A stretch of DNA of 64,000 bases from Nematostella vectensis (Eukaryota; Cnidaria; Anthozoa; Actiniaria; Edwardsiidae). The notes under the pieces were generated by a model. The model made no database searches, was not told where the DNA came from, and saw only the letters and a program-made list of their open reading frames with translations. The DNA lies in the NCBI RefSeq assembly GCF_932526225.1, contig NC_064046.1:8388719-8452718 (forward strand). The letters run 5' to 3'. Shown here in pieces: positions 12,180-25,353 of the stretch (the first letter of the stretch is position 1; every line of letters starts with the position of its first letter). The position numbers were made by a program, and so were the translations under genes.

Positions 12180-13400
12180 CCACTATCTATATTTTTTAAT
12201 CAAAACAGCATTCTAACAAGCTTTGACTTTGAGAATATATCAAGGATGTATTATCATTCTAAAGATTTAGATTACATACTGTAGTTTTCATGTACTGCAA
12301 CTGATTATTCAGAAGAATGTGTTGAAATTAAACTCCACAAATATACCTCCATGCATTACATATTGGTGCACCCACCCTTTGGCCTTTTTTTAGAAACCCT
12401 GGATCCACTTATACGATAGGCTACTCAAAAATGAATGCAATGGAGGCAAATCCTAAATTACTGAAAGTGCTTAATTCCGATTTCTAATTTCAAACCAAAC
12501 CATGTTCATTGACCTATGTTGGGGATAGAGAGGAATAAATATACAAATAAACAAAAAGTCAATGGGGAGCGGAAAAGGGAGAAATGTGACTCAATTTTAA
12601 AAAAAATGTGACTCTATAAAAAAATATAACAATAATGCAAAAATAACTTGACTGCACACTTTCCTAGTATTTTTCCCTTTGCCTGTTACCTTTAGGTTTG
12701 ATATAAAACTTTTTTCTTTACAAATTTATTATTGAAAAAGCACAAGTTTGTTGTTATCTTTATATAATTTATAAGTACCTTCCCTTTATAGAAGTTTCAT
12801 TAATGTACACTTGTATCAAAGCTACATTCTGACCAGCTTTGCCCTTGCAAAGAAACAAATAATGGATGAAACAGCATTCCAAAGATATGATGATTTAGTT
12901 ATACATTTCAGGTGCCATACATACGGAAGTTTCGTCTATCACTTACTGATAATACTCCATCACCAAGGATATTACAGTCATGCATTACATATTGGTGCAC
13001 CCACCCTTTAGCATGGTGGCCTGCTGTTTTATAGAAACCCTGGATCCACACATGCTGATGCTACTACAAAATTAAATGCAATGGATAAGGAGAACAAATT
13101 GACTTGAGAAGTAAATTCTTAAAAAAAATATCTATGATATAAATGAAAGTAGTGCTAAATGAAAATGTCTTATTTCAAACCTAACCTATTTTAATTTATT
13201 TAGGGTGCAGAGGGGAAACAGCAAATTATATCAATTGCGGACAAAAATAGTCAGCAGAGAGAAAAAAGAAAGAAATGGGAGTATATCTTTGATGAAAAAA
13301 AAAATAGAAGTAATGCAACAACACTCTCCTAACATTACCCCATTCGTCATTATCTTTAGGTTGATAGAAAAAATATTTTCTTTACGGACTTATCATTGAT
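12180..13400. repeat. diverged tandem duplication, about 630-bp units
   Basis: Blocks in the first half recur in the same order about 630 bp later. CATGCATTACATATTGGTGC is at 12,351 and 12,981, followed in both places by ACCCACCCTTT and then by AGAAACCCTGGATCCAC. CATTCT and AGCTTTG occur near 12,210 and 12,827. TACCTTTAGGTTTGATA and TATCTTTAGGTTGATAG begin near 12,687 and 13,350 and lead into TTTTCTTTAC. The open frame 12,811-13,011 lies in the second copy and is broken in the first. It could be an old duplicated exon or a repeat unit; no domain is recognised. Confidence 0.6.
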
Positions 13401-15197
13401 AGCAAGTATCTTGCTCTAAAAAAAACTATTACTCTTATACTGTTGTATAAAAGTAAGAAATCCCCTACTATATTATATTTAAGACATTTGCCTATTATTA
13501 TGCCTTCCAGCCTTTAGAATCAATCATGGCCCTCAGGTAGTCCTTGGTAGGTAGTCCAATAAAGTTAAGTATATTTTTTTCTTTCAAAACAATATTTTCA
13601 TCATACCGTTTATAACCTTAATAATTTTCCACAGGCTATTTGAATAAAAATAAATAAACGCATTGGAAAGTATGCAAGATGCAGACAATATAAAAGCATT
13701 TTTTTTTTTCGATGAAAAGATGATAATGTTGAAAAGGTTGCTGTATCTTCGAAAAGACTAAATACACAGAATATAAAGACAAGAAAGGTCTTCTTTAGCA
13801 ATATATGACAAGATGATATTTGTCAGCCTTTATTAAGTAAATATCTCAACGCAGTCAATAAAATATAGAGAGAACGAAGAATATCAAAGGATGTTGTTAT
13901 GCTCAAATTGTTTGATTTAGACCACGAATTCTCAAAGCAAACTCTAAAAACAAATGTATAATCCAACAAGCTAAGTGACATTGATACAGTTACTAGACTA
14001 TTACATATTTCTGTCGTCAATTCTTACTTACCGTGAGGAGTATACGCCTGAATTTATAGAACTTGTAAGTATTACGTATTTTACATTTCCATGGCGATTT
14101 TCGGTGGAATAAAAACCATTCAAGTGCAAGTTAAAATTATAAGCCAACCGGAATTCAAGATGGTATTTTAGCCAATCAAAACAAGAATAGATGACTTTGA
14201 TATGACATCTTGACGTCAAACTAAAGCTGGTACGGTGTTTATGAAAAAAAACATGAACAAACGAGCATTATAAAAGTACAACAAAAAAGAAAAATAACGT
14301 TCATATTCTCAATACAAATCGTCCTCTAAACCTCACCTTGGCAGTGTTTTTTTTTTCGCTTTCTGTTTGTCGCCTGTGGTTGTGTTAGCTTTTGTTGTAA
14401 ACTGTGAAGTTGTCGACTTTCTGCTAGCAAGGAGCTCGTCCGTCGACACAAGTCAAATATTTTTATAGCTAAAAACAGACATCAATGAGTCCCTTTCTTC
14501 TCAGGATCTCCTTACATAGATATAGACGTGAATGAATGAATATAGAACGGTAGTGTAGAGTCTCTCTTAGTCCTTTTTTAGATGCTGCGAGGAACGGGAT
14601 TCACGAACACTCGGGTAGATTTTACTATCGGCTCGTACTTCGGACAAAACGGTTCCTCAAAGACTTTAGCCCATTTGAATTCGCATGTTTTCTCATTAAA
14701 TACTATTTTCAAGCTGCCTTTTTTTCTGTGAACATACGAATTTTTAACTAAAAACACATAAAAGCGTAAGACTGAGAGGGGCCTGAGAATTGCGCGACTG
14801 GATTACTAGCTGGCTGGCTGATTTGTGACACCACAGGGTAACCGCGCGATGACCACAAAACCAAGTCGCATAGCTTACCATATTTCTATACATATTGAGC
14901 TCCGCTAATAACAACATATATGCTGTAGAAAGACTCAAGTGCTGTATGGTATGCTTTATACCCCCCCCCCCCTCTTTTTCATACATGTAATTTGTTTGAA
15001 ATGCACGGTCCACGGTCCAAGCTTTATTTTATTTTAGCTTTTTCTCTCACCATTATAAAATGCTTGACCTCCTCCCAATCACCAATTTTTGTGCATCGTA
15101 ACCAAAAAAATGGTGATATTTGTTTTATTTATTCTCCATTTGATAAACAACCGATACTGAAAATATATTTCCTATTTTACATTTCTAAAATCAAATC
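13400..15197. other. intergenic, no gene seen
   Basis: AT-rich sequence with several 60-90 codon frames and no recognisable domain. A poly-C tract lies near 14,961-14,972. Confidence 0.35.
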
Positions 15198-15845
15198 AAT
15201 CTCTTCCCCAGACTCCTTCTTATTTCTGCGCATGCGTCGCAAAACGAAGGGCTCTGGGAAACTCCACATTTTGGAGCACGCTGATTGGTCAATAACAGAA
15301 ACGTACCGGATTACCTCCGATACTCCCGAAGTTGTCCCGATCCCGAAAAGATATTGCAAAGAGGCCGCGAAAAAAATTCGCATTGTTTTAAAGAAGCAAA
15401 ATGGAAAACAAAAAAGCCCCAAATGTCTAAAACACTTCTTGAACGGGCTACCCGATAAAAGTTAGTAATAGGAATTTAGATGTTTGCCGCTGCTGCTTAA
15501 ACAAGTTTACGGTAAGTTTTGACGGTATTTCGCTGTTTGACAGCAAGGGCAAAAAGAGAAGAGCTCAGAGAAAAGCTAAACAGCATTTGCAACATACGCG
15601 TTTCCGAAGAAGATGTAGATGTCTTACACCCTAAAATATGCAGAAAATGCCATCGAAAACTCCTGTCAGTCAGCAAAATTGCAGCGGAGCTCAAGAGGAC
15701 TGACCGAGGCCCAGTTGGCCATTTTCCGAGCATGCGCTGTGATCACTATGCTGCAAGATTTTAGCAGCAGCGATGTGGAGCTTCCCAGAACCCTTCGTTT
15801 GGCGACGCATGTGCAGAAGTAAGAAGGACTCTGAGGACGAGATTG
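15198..15845. mobile_element. TIR element carrying a zinc-finger gene start
   Basis: Left arm 15,198-15,269 and right arm 15,773-15,845 are inverted repeats of about 72 bp, with CTCCTTCTTA, CATGCGTCGC and AACGAAGGG prominent in the left arm. Between the arms lies the start of a broken reading frame with cysteine pairs, described separately. The size (about 650 bp) and the absence of any transposase point to a non-autonomous or internally deleted element. The exact ends and target duplication are not clear. Confidence 0.7.
15400..15770 (+). pseudogene. broken ZAD-like zinc-finger N-terminus
   Basis: Reading from ATG 15,400, the relic has in-frame stops and then a cysteine-rich start (C-R-C-C near 15,485). 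After a one-base shift near 15,548 it continues as a 45-residue stretch ending in I-C-R-K-C-H-R-K-L near 15,650. Two cysteine pairs about 50 residues apart resemble treble-clef ZAD-type modules. A 43-bp segment (from AGTTTTGACGG to GACAGCAAGG) is repeated near 16,200, where the G run is one base shorter, so the frame is intact at that point. The gene is broken here by stops and a frameshift. Its assignment as ZAD-like is inference. Confidence 0.5.
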
Positions 15846-16718
15846 TAATCAAATAATCAGGCCTAACATATAATATGTGCCTTGCCATGTACAGCATTAA
15901 TGAGTCAGCTTTGAAGATCAAGAGACATCAGCAATAACATATAATTGTTAAACACAATTTGATTTTGCATTTTAGAACGCATCAGACTAACAAAGCAATC
16001 TTTTTCTGCTGTCTGAGCCTCGAGATGTTCTTAGCATGTTTTTAAAATGTGGTGAAATCTCAGGCTGAAAGTTCTTTTAATGAAAGTTCTTATAAAAATA
16101 ATGTATTTCGGCGAGCAATACTCTGCTGCTTTAACGTATGAACCGAATTCGAGTTGTTTTGATGACTTTAGTTATGTTAGCTTAAAATAAGTATACGGGA
16201 AGTTTTGACGGTATTTCGCTGTTTGACAGCAAGGCAAAAAGCGCCGGCCAAGAGACGCTGGATTGAAAGTGAAATTGAATATAGAACAATCGTGATGAAT
16301 AAATAAAGAAAAAAAAGTTTGATTCATTTCGAAAATAAGGTTGGTTTACGAATCTTGTTCTTTACTTGAATATTTAGGTAAGCGCTTCCCTGTTCGCTCG
16401 TTAACGCCATCAATAAATAGAAAAGTTACTAAGCACCGGCAAGATATCAAATTGAGAAATAGAATGTGATAAACAAATAGTCTACTTGTTTCGAAAAACG
16501 AGTGATTTCAAGTGCATGTGACCCCCCTATATTATCAAAAATTATGAGGAATTGACCAGTAGGGCGTGGCTGTTCCCCCTATATTTAATGTTTAATGTTC
16601 CCCCCCCTGATTAAAAAAATCTCGGCTCGTACATCAATCGCGTTAGCGCTCATGCAATCATGCAGACAGCTCCATAAACGTTAACAACGCAAGCAAAGTT
16701 GGAGAGAAGGTCCTGGCA

Positions 16719-17500
16719 TTGATAAACAGGGGGTCTGTTACTGACTACACTTTCAAACGAAATGCGCAAGCTATTACTTTTGCGTCCAAACTGGCAGTAA
16801 ACATCGACAACGAGCGAGTGGAAATAGACCCACAACTCTTATTGCAGCGCCTCATTCTGGGTAATAACACTTTGGAAGACCTCCAGTCAGTATTTGCATA
16901 CGAACTCAGCAGTTACCCGACAACTCTGATTCATCCTTAATGATGTGGTAAGCTAACAAGCCCGCTTTGGCCGAAGCTCTCTCCACAATTAGTATCCGAG
17001 AAAGCACCGAATGACGTTGATGTACAGTATGTCCTAGACGGCGGAGCGCACTTACATAGGGTGACGTGGTCTTCTCCGGAAACTCGGACTTTCAAAGACA
17101 TTTGTCGTCGTTATTGTCGCTATGTTAGTAGCAAGTACGGCAAAGCAATCGTCGTTTTTGACGGATACGGGGGCGACATGTCAACTAAACAGATGACTCA
17201 GATGACTCGGGTAAGGCTGGCGTTACAGTGACGTTCACTGAGGATATGAAGATCACAACGAAGAAAGACGTGTTTCTTGCCAACACGCAGAACAAGCAAC
17301 GGCTTATAGGCGTGTTTAGTGAACATATTTGCCAAGGACAAATCAGGACTCGCCAGGCAAAAGCTGATGCCGATCTTCTCATCGCACAGGCAGCTGTTGA
17401 ATCCGCTAAAGTCAAAACAAACAACCGTACTCGTGGGCGATGACACCGATCTTCTGGTGCTTTTTCTCTTCCATGCAGATACAGGGTCAGTGATCTTTTA
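16719..17500 (+). pseudogene. relic of a repeated PIN/FEN-like nuclease family
   Basis: Fragments in different frames line up in one direction: 16,719-16,940; then about 17,007-17,210 with V-L-D-G-G and V-V-F-D-G-Y-G-G; then 17,228-17,440 with K-K-D-V-F-L-A-N-x3-K-Q and A-D-A-D-L-L-I; then V-G-D-D-T-D-L-L-V-L near 17,435-17,465. Conserved acidic clusters (D-A-D-L and D-D-T-D) are the kind seen in PIN/FEN nuclease folds. The family seems widespread and unnamed in cnidarian genomes (recollection, not searched). Frame changes between blocks show that this copy is dead unless some breaks are introns. A second relic lies at 32.1 kb. Confidence 0.5.
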
Positions 17501-17539
17501 TTCATCCGTCTCTCTCCGATATCACCACTACTAAGCAAA

Positions 17540-19248
17540 TATCTATTTATTTTGAAATAAAGTAAACCGAATTTTCTGGGGTATTTTTTTCATATTTTGT
17601 TTTTGTGTAAATGTATAAAAATGTCGGGTATATATTTTTCTTTTTTTCTACAAAGCAGGGTTTTCTCGGACTTCCCGCTCTAAGATAAAAATGGAAAAAA
17701 AGTCGGAGATATTACAGGTTTTGGTTGAAAAAAAAACATATGAAATCAGCAAAATGGGTGATTTTCAGGAATCAAGAAGAAAAATAACCAGAAAGCAGAA
17801 TTGCCGCTTTGTGCCACGGGTTCAGACGTGTCTCATAAACATCCAATCGGAGCGCGAGAAAGATGCCGACGCCACAGTAAACGTCATGGTCGCTATTTTG
17901 TTGCTTTCAGAAATCTTGTGTCTTCTGATTAACATCAATAGTGTAAAGACAACTGAATTTTCAATCTTTCCTGGTGACTGGACAGAAAAGAAATAGAGAC
18001 TGGAAAGATTTGGAAGCAAAAACGTTTTCAAGTTTCGTTATTTTCATGCGCGCGCTAAAGAACAGCGTCATTTTAAACGAGCGCGCGCATTTATTGTACA
18101 TTCTTTTTCGCGGCAAAAATATGCAAATTAAAATCTAAATCGATTTTCTTTATTTGATTTTAATTTAATCGATTTAATACTCAACCGAGCGCTCCTTTCA
18201 GGGAAAATCAAAGAGGGCGACTTGGGGCAAGTCTACCTTGCTCTAAAACCCTATTTCACTACAAATATAGTTGTCAACTAAAAATTGTTAGAGTAGATGG
18301 GGTTGTAGTATTACATTAAGCGGCAGTTTATGCAGTAAGCGGTGATACATCGTGTATGAATGCGGACGCTCACAGCACGGGCATAAAAGACCTTCGTCAA
18401 CAACTTCCGGACGTTTGAGAGGTTTGCTAATACGTCATATTTAAAGGGGTGCGACATCGGTAACATCTCTAGAATAAAATCAAAACTGAACTCCTGTCTT
18501 AGTGCATTATTGCGTAATGTGACACGAGACATTTTATCTGCTGCAGTTGTGAGTGTAAAAGGAGTGTTTTTGAGAGCTACCTGAAGTGGCAATTCATTAG
18601 ACCTGACGCGAGCTATGACAAGCACCTGCTCTTGAAAGCGTGTCCTTGCAGCAAAGTTCCAGTGCAAGAGCCGTACAAATTATCACATTAAAGAAAAGCT
18701 GAGCCTGTAAAAAAGCAGAATCGCTCGCCATTTAACCAAGAGCATGGTGCGCGTGCGCGAGCCACAGTTGTTGATGTTGTGAAATGCATCCTGCCCCACC
18801 CCTCCTTCCCCCCGTTCTCCCCCCTGTGAATGCGCTTCCATTATGCTTCTTTTGAGGGAATTTGATTTGGCTAAGAAATCGGAAAGGCACATTTTCTCTC
18901 TAATATTCTACTTTCCGAAGAAAATATCAAAGGCGGCGGCAAAGTATGTTTTCTGGTGCTTTCAATTAAGAAATAAAAAATAGAAGGTTACTGTTGTCTA
19001 TGATTTTGTCATTTACTTTCATTCAAACTAATGTACTAAATTTGTATACGGTGAAGTGAAATAAAATATCTGTATCTGCTTCTTAGGGTACAATTACTGT
19101 CCCCTTCACAAGAAAGGATACCCGCCATTGCCTTCCCTGCCCCCAGACGCTAGCTTTAATTCTCCTCATGGAGATTTGTACCACTTTTTATAGTAATTCT
19201 TGATACGTACATATCAACATTGATACGGGTCGACATTATTGAAGACAT
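17540..19248. other. intergenic, no gene seen
   Basis: Open frames such as 17,691-17,996 (+) and 18,311-18,667 (-) have no recognisable domain, and their strands conflict with overlapping frames. A purine/pyrimidine-rich stretch lies near 18,790-18,825. Confidence 0.35.
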
Positions 19249-19249
19249 C

Positions 19250-19267
19250 ATTCCCCCCCCCCCCCTC

Positions 19268-19331
<64 letters not shown>
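19250..19331. repeat. poly-C tract and (CA)n microsatellite
   Basis: A C-rich run is followed by about 30 uninterrupted CA dinucleotides. Confidence 0.95.
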
Positions 19332-19335
<4 letters not shown>

Positions 19336-19435
19336 TTTTTTTCATCCAGTCGACTAGATGTATGTTACATCAGCGCTATTGTCTCTAGATTCCCACCCTC
19401 GAATATCTCCATTTTTCCTTAAAGATATTGACATC

Positions 19436-19765
19436 TCAGAAGAAATCATTACGAGAGTCATGACATCCGAACATGTGCTCAAGTTACATCTCACGTGATA
19501 TCTCAGGTGACATTCGAGCAGAAATCATTACGAAAGTCATGGCAACCGAACATGTGTTTACATGACATCTCACGTGATACTCATGTGACATCTCACGTGG
19601 TATCTCAGCAGACATTACGAGAGTCATGGCATCAGAACATGTGCTCACGTGACTTCTCACGTGACATCTCAGCAGACATCATTACGAGAGTCATGGCGTC
19701 AGAAAATGTGCTCACGCGACATCTCAGCATACATCATTACGAGAGTCATAGCGTCGAACACGTAA
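19436..19765. repeat. CACGTG-rich short satellite, about five copies
   Basis: The core ATTACGAGAGTCATGGC is followed by ATCAGAACATGTGCTCACG and TGACATCTCACGTGA. It occurs five times (near 19,448, 19,527, 19,613, 19,681 and 19,736) at intervals of 55-85 bp. CACGTG is a palindromic E-box and occurs several times. The 102-codon frame across it reflects the repeat. Confidence 0.85.
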
Positions 19766-19799
19766 GTATTTGGGTGTGTTTAATTGACTCAAATATTGT

Positions 19800-21612
19800 T
19801 TGATGCATTTCTTCGTTTTTTTTTCAAGCATGTTTGTGAAACGACAGGCTCGATAGATGTTTCTAGTTTTTTTCTTACTCGACCAGCAGTATTGTTTTAG
19901 AATATCCCCCCTAATTAAAATCCCTTTAATACTTACTTATGCATGACCATTAATTCATATGTAATTACAATTTTTCATTTTTCGTGAAGCTATAATTATC
20001 GTCTCTTATAAATTATTGACCTCCTAATATTCTTGTCCTTTAAAAATATGAAGCTGAATTAAAAGAAGACTCCCTTAAGATATAACATTCAATGTTTTTA
20101 AGACTTGGCACTATCGAGGTTCAACTGCAGAAAGCTCTAAGTATGTACTAGAAAAAGGGCTAAAAATGTTTGTTCTCGTACTCGAAAAAGTAATGCTCTT
20201 GGTAATGATGACAACAAACTTTATAAAATACTTCAGAAAGGCGTACCTCGTTGTAAAACGTCGTATTCAAGTACCACAGATACCATGAGCTGAGATGTTA
20301 AAATAACATTTTTCCGCCTTGGCTATTGAGCGAAAAAGAAAAATACGCACAACCAGCAGCCCGTGGCTTTGTGTTTTATAGGATTCTAGATCCAACCTAA
20401 CCCATGTAGTAAAAATAAACTTATCCCTTGACGACGTTATGACGATGACTGACTCTTTGTTCTTATCAACTACCAAACCCTCGAGGTTTTCCGCGAATTT
20501 GGAATCGGGCATCACTATGTAGAGCTGTAGAAGGCCTCGAAGCATTGGGAGACAAGATACAGAAACATGAAGAAAACATTAGGGCACAGACACGCCCCTA
20601 CTGGTCATTTTCCTATAATTTTCGAAAATATTTGGGGGCACGTGCCTGCAATGCCCCACCCCCTCCTTCGGCCCTGCGATGTCTGAGGCGATATTTTGCT
20701 GCTTTTAATTTAGGAAGATCGCTAACACTTCACGATCGTAATATTAAATTGTATAGCAAATCGTAGACTTGCTCCAAGTTGCTCTCTCAGAAGCAAAGTG
20801 ACACAATGCTATAGAGGCACTGCAACCGAGCAGGCGGCGAGCGAAGAAGTCGAACTCCGACATGTGAGAGAGGAAGGTCTTTGTAAAAGTCTACTCACAT
20901 CGTAACGTAAATCTATAATGAGTTTATGAATTATAGCATTTTAAACGTAAATCGTATATCGTGGGATGTTATCTAAAAAAGTCATCTTTCCTTGTACTAC
21001 AGATCGCTGCAACTGCAAAGCATGAAATGTTGCCGTGTCATACTCAAGGGTCAGATTTCTCTCAATTTGAAAGAATACAGTTAATCAATCAAAAAGTGCC
21101 ATTCTACTTAAACTTGGATCTCTTGAAAGCGCCTACATCTCATTTAGTTAAGAAGTTAGTTGTAACTGAGAATTTTTAATAGATATCTATTTGACATGAC
21201 AAATAGCCATCAAGACAAATGAGATTCTATATTCAAGAATGACTCTCCAATTTATAATTCAATAGCCAATCGGAAAAAGCTTCTACGAAAACCTGGAACA
21301 GAATCCATCAACTCGAAAGGTTAATGGAAACTCAAAGCGGAAAACACTTCTTGCTAATTGTTTATATTTATCGAGAATCTCGCAAAGTTACGGTACACTT
21401 TGGTCATGACTACCGGAAGGGACGGATGTCTTTCGCATGTTCGCCACCTGCTGCCTGTGGACTTTTCTAGTGGAGACAAACTGGCGTAGAGCGTTAATTG
21501 AAAACTTATTCTCATGAGTATCACACAGCCGTGAAGATAACAAGAAAAAGGTGCGAGAAGTCGCTGCCGGCAGTAAAAGACGCTCGCATTTGAAGCTGAC
21601 TTTACAAGGATC
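19800..21612. other. intergenic, upstream of the adhesion GPCR
   Basis: No coding sequence is recognised. The segment 20,521-20,690 is shared with 40,545-40,740 (see that entry). Confidence 0.35.
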
Positions 21613-24600
21613 ATGAAAGCTGTATGTGCCTTTTTGTTAAGCTGTTTTTTAACGGTAAGCACTTTTGTATTTGTTTTTCATCTATTGTTTTTTTTACTAT
21701 AAGTTTAAAAGTAATCAAAACAGAATCTACATTTTCGAAATCTTGTCTTCTTTTTTTAAAATAAATAGGCATGTAATATGTTTTCCCCTTCAGATTACCG
21801 CTTCAGAAATTGACCAAGGACGAAAAAATTGCGAAGGTACAATTATTTAAATAATGAAATGCCCATGAGCAAACATGATTTCTAAATTACTTTTTTAAAT
21901 TTCCATTTTTCTAATACAGGAGCAATCTGTGGATATTAATCATTCACAAAATATAACAAAATTGTGGGTGGGTCATTTTGGTAATTATGGTTTAGACCTT
22001 CTTTTGGCTATACGTTTTACCATTTTACCAAATCATAAGATTTATTTCTCAACAAGTAAAGTCAAAATGTCAGACGGCTTCTTATAGAGTTTGCTAATTT
22101 TTTTCCTGTGGGGATATGTCCCGTATTTACAGAGCATCTAATGCCATAAAAACAGGCTCATCTCCCACGAAGCAGACAATTAAACTTGCCATTAAATGCT
22201 AGAGTACCTGTAACTCAAAAATAAAAATTAGAATGGTTCCGGGTAACACGAATACAAGAGACACAACAATCCGATCCCGCTGTTCTTGTTTTCTTTTTCT
22301 TTTTTGAGGGGCTTAGTTTTGACGAAACTATTAATTTTCGTTTCCTGTTCTTGTATGGTGCATTTTTGTTTCAACACATTATAATAGATAATATTCAATA
22401 CAAACATTGAAAAAAAAGCTTTATAAATGATAAAATCAGGGTGAAATCATTTTGAAGGGTTTTCTTAAAATCCTTACTTTAGTGATAAGGGCACAAAAAA
22501 TAAACAAAAAAGCATGTTATTTTTTATACTACGTGACTATATTAGGGCGTTGTATTTATCACTGATCTTAACTTTTCTGAATTTCCATAATTTGTATGCC
22601 GATAGCGATAACTCAAATAGAAAAATACATATAATATGTGTAAAAGTTATCTTCGTATATCCATCATTTTTATTTTTCCATTCAATTTTCCGCATTTACA
22701 TTGATGTTTAGCCAACGGGCATCATTTATTGAAATTCCCTTTTACTCGTAACGAATCACGCTAGGGGGTCTCTTAGCCCCCCGTCTGTTTTCGTGGTCTC
22801 GCCTTGTTTATGATTCTACAGTACCTAAATTTATGATTCTATCATAAAACCAATATTGTTTTTAAATTAGGAGGATTTGTTACAATATATGGCTTCAAGT
22901 CGATTTAGTTCATACACTATAACCGCAATAGCCCAATAAAGATTCCTCATGATAACATGGCCCGCACATGTACGCACAATGTTTAATATGCATAATCCAA
23001 TAACTTTTTGTTCACCCGATAGAATTTACATTCGTGGTTAGCTAAAGTTCTTTTAGGTTGGGTTTTAATCGCTAACTCGATTTGCGGCATAGGGGCCAAA
23101 TATACAAACATTTCTTTTAAGTAAAGCGACATTCTAGAAAAATTTTTATATTTCAACTGGAGTAAATAAATTGAAATTGAGGACGCAAGAATTGAAAAAA
23201 AAAAGCAAATGCATGTCGGTATCTCCAAAGAAATTAGATAAAATATATTGGTGGTCTCTACAACAAAAACAAGTGCAACTATAAGCCAGAGGGAACAGCT
23301 ATGAGCAAATGATCAGAGATTGATCATTGGCACCCATCAAGCAGTTTCAACTGCCTGTCAAACCGTTTGAACCAATCGTAACTCGAGAGGATAATAGTAA
23401 ATGGGGGTTCTACGCCAGGTGGATCTTGTAGATCGTGAACCAGCTAGTTTTTTTTTATTCTTCCTTGAGAGCTAGTCAAATGTGTGGACACGGCCATTAG
23501 ATTTGAAGAGGATTGGGCAAGGTGTTTAAAAAGGAAATAAATAAAACACTGTCTATTTGAGATAAGGTTGCATCGGAGAAGCTATGTATCGTAACCCGTT
23601 TATCCTTCCTGTAGGCGTGGGAGTTTTAATTCAGCGAGAAACCCCGGAGTTCGTTATTTGGCCGCCAATTTGGAAAATACGGACGCGTGCCGCTCGTCCC
23701 GCTCCTCTGTGTCCAAAATGGTAGACTCCGGGTTTTCTCGCTGAATAAATATCTCCAACGCCTACACGTAGGCTATAACCCGTTTTGCAACATCGGTATT
23801 AAATATAAGCAAAACAAACGAATGTTTATTAGGCTACCACACATAGTTTCAATGATTCTACCTACATATATGATTCTATCATAAAAGCAATATTGTTTTT
23901 AAATTAGGAGGATTTGTTACTATATATGGCTTCAAGTCGATTTAGTCCATTCACTTTTACTGTATTAGCCCAATAAAGATTCCTCGCAATAACGTGGCAC
24001 GCAGTCTTCCAAATGTTTAATACGCAAAATCAAATACTTTTTTGTTCACCCGATAGAATTAAATTTCGTGGTTAGCTAAATTTCTTTTAGGTTTGGTTTC
24101 TTATCGCTTACTCCATTTGCGGCATGTGGGTCAGATATACAAACTTTTCTTTTAAGTGAAGCGACATTCTAGAAAAATTCTGATATTTCAACTAGAGTAT
24201 TTCTTTACGCTGCAAATGATGTTTAAATTGACCAAATAAATTAAAATTGAGGACGCAAGAACTGAAAAAAAAAACGCAAATGCATGTCGGTATCTCCAAA
24301 GAAATTAGATAAAATATATTGGTGGTTTCTACAACAAAAACAAGCGCAACTATAAGCCAGAGGGAACAGCTATGAGCAAATGATCGGTTGCATCGGAGAA
24401 GCTATGTATCGTAACCCGTTTATCCTTCCTGTATGCGGGGGAGTTTAAATTTAGCGAGAAATTCCGGAGTTCGTTATTTGGCCGTCAATTTGGAAAATAC
24501 GGACGCGTGCCCCTCGTCCTGCTCGTCTGTGTCCAAAATGGTAGACTCCTGGTTTTCTCGCTGAATAAATATCTCCTACACGTAGGCTATAACCCGTTTT

Positions 24601-25322
24601 GTCACATGGGTACCAATACCAAATAAATAAGCAAAACAAATGTTTAATAGGCTACCACACATAGTTACATTGGTCCGAGCACTACAACCTATTTTCCAAG
24701 AATCAAAGTTGCACAAGACTTCAATTTTAGATTAGCGAGCCGGGTAAAATGTGGTCGGAGGAATCCAAGCAGCGGCGTAGCCAGGATTTTTAACAGGAGG
24801 GGGTTCAAAAGGTCCTTTAAAGGCATTTTATCCTGTATTTTAGATGATGTATCATGCATTTACTGTATTTTTTGCTGCTAGAAGGGCGGGGCCGGGCCCC
24901 CTGGGTCGCCCCCCCTGGCTACGCCCCTGCCAAGATAGCGGGAAGATCGATGAGTTTTTCGTTTAACAATGACCAAAAACTTACTTCTTCTTCTACTGTC
25001 TTACTTGAAGGAAAATCGAACTGAGCTCAATTTAATGGGAAATTGGAGTGTTCTAGAGCTCGAACTAGTTATATGACAGAATTTACTTGGCAGAACATTA
25101 CTGCGATATTGTCTTCCGATTCCTCGGTTGTTATGATATCAACGCCCCACAAGTAATGAGCCATGACTACGAGTGGCTGCCGAATGTGTCCATGCCCCCT
25201 CTGGAAAACCTGACTTTTGAGGACTGGCGCAAGTCTCAGCCGGGTTTCGCGTGTTCCTGCGCGGGAGAAAGCAACACGATTGGCTACTCGTACTTTGCCC
25301 TGCAGAATCCTTGTAAGTGTGT

Positions 25323-25353
<31 letters not shown>

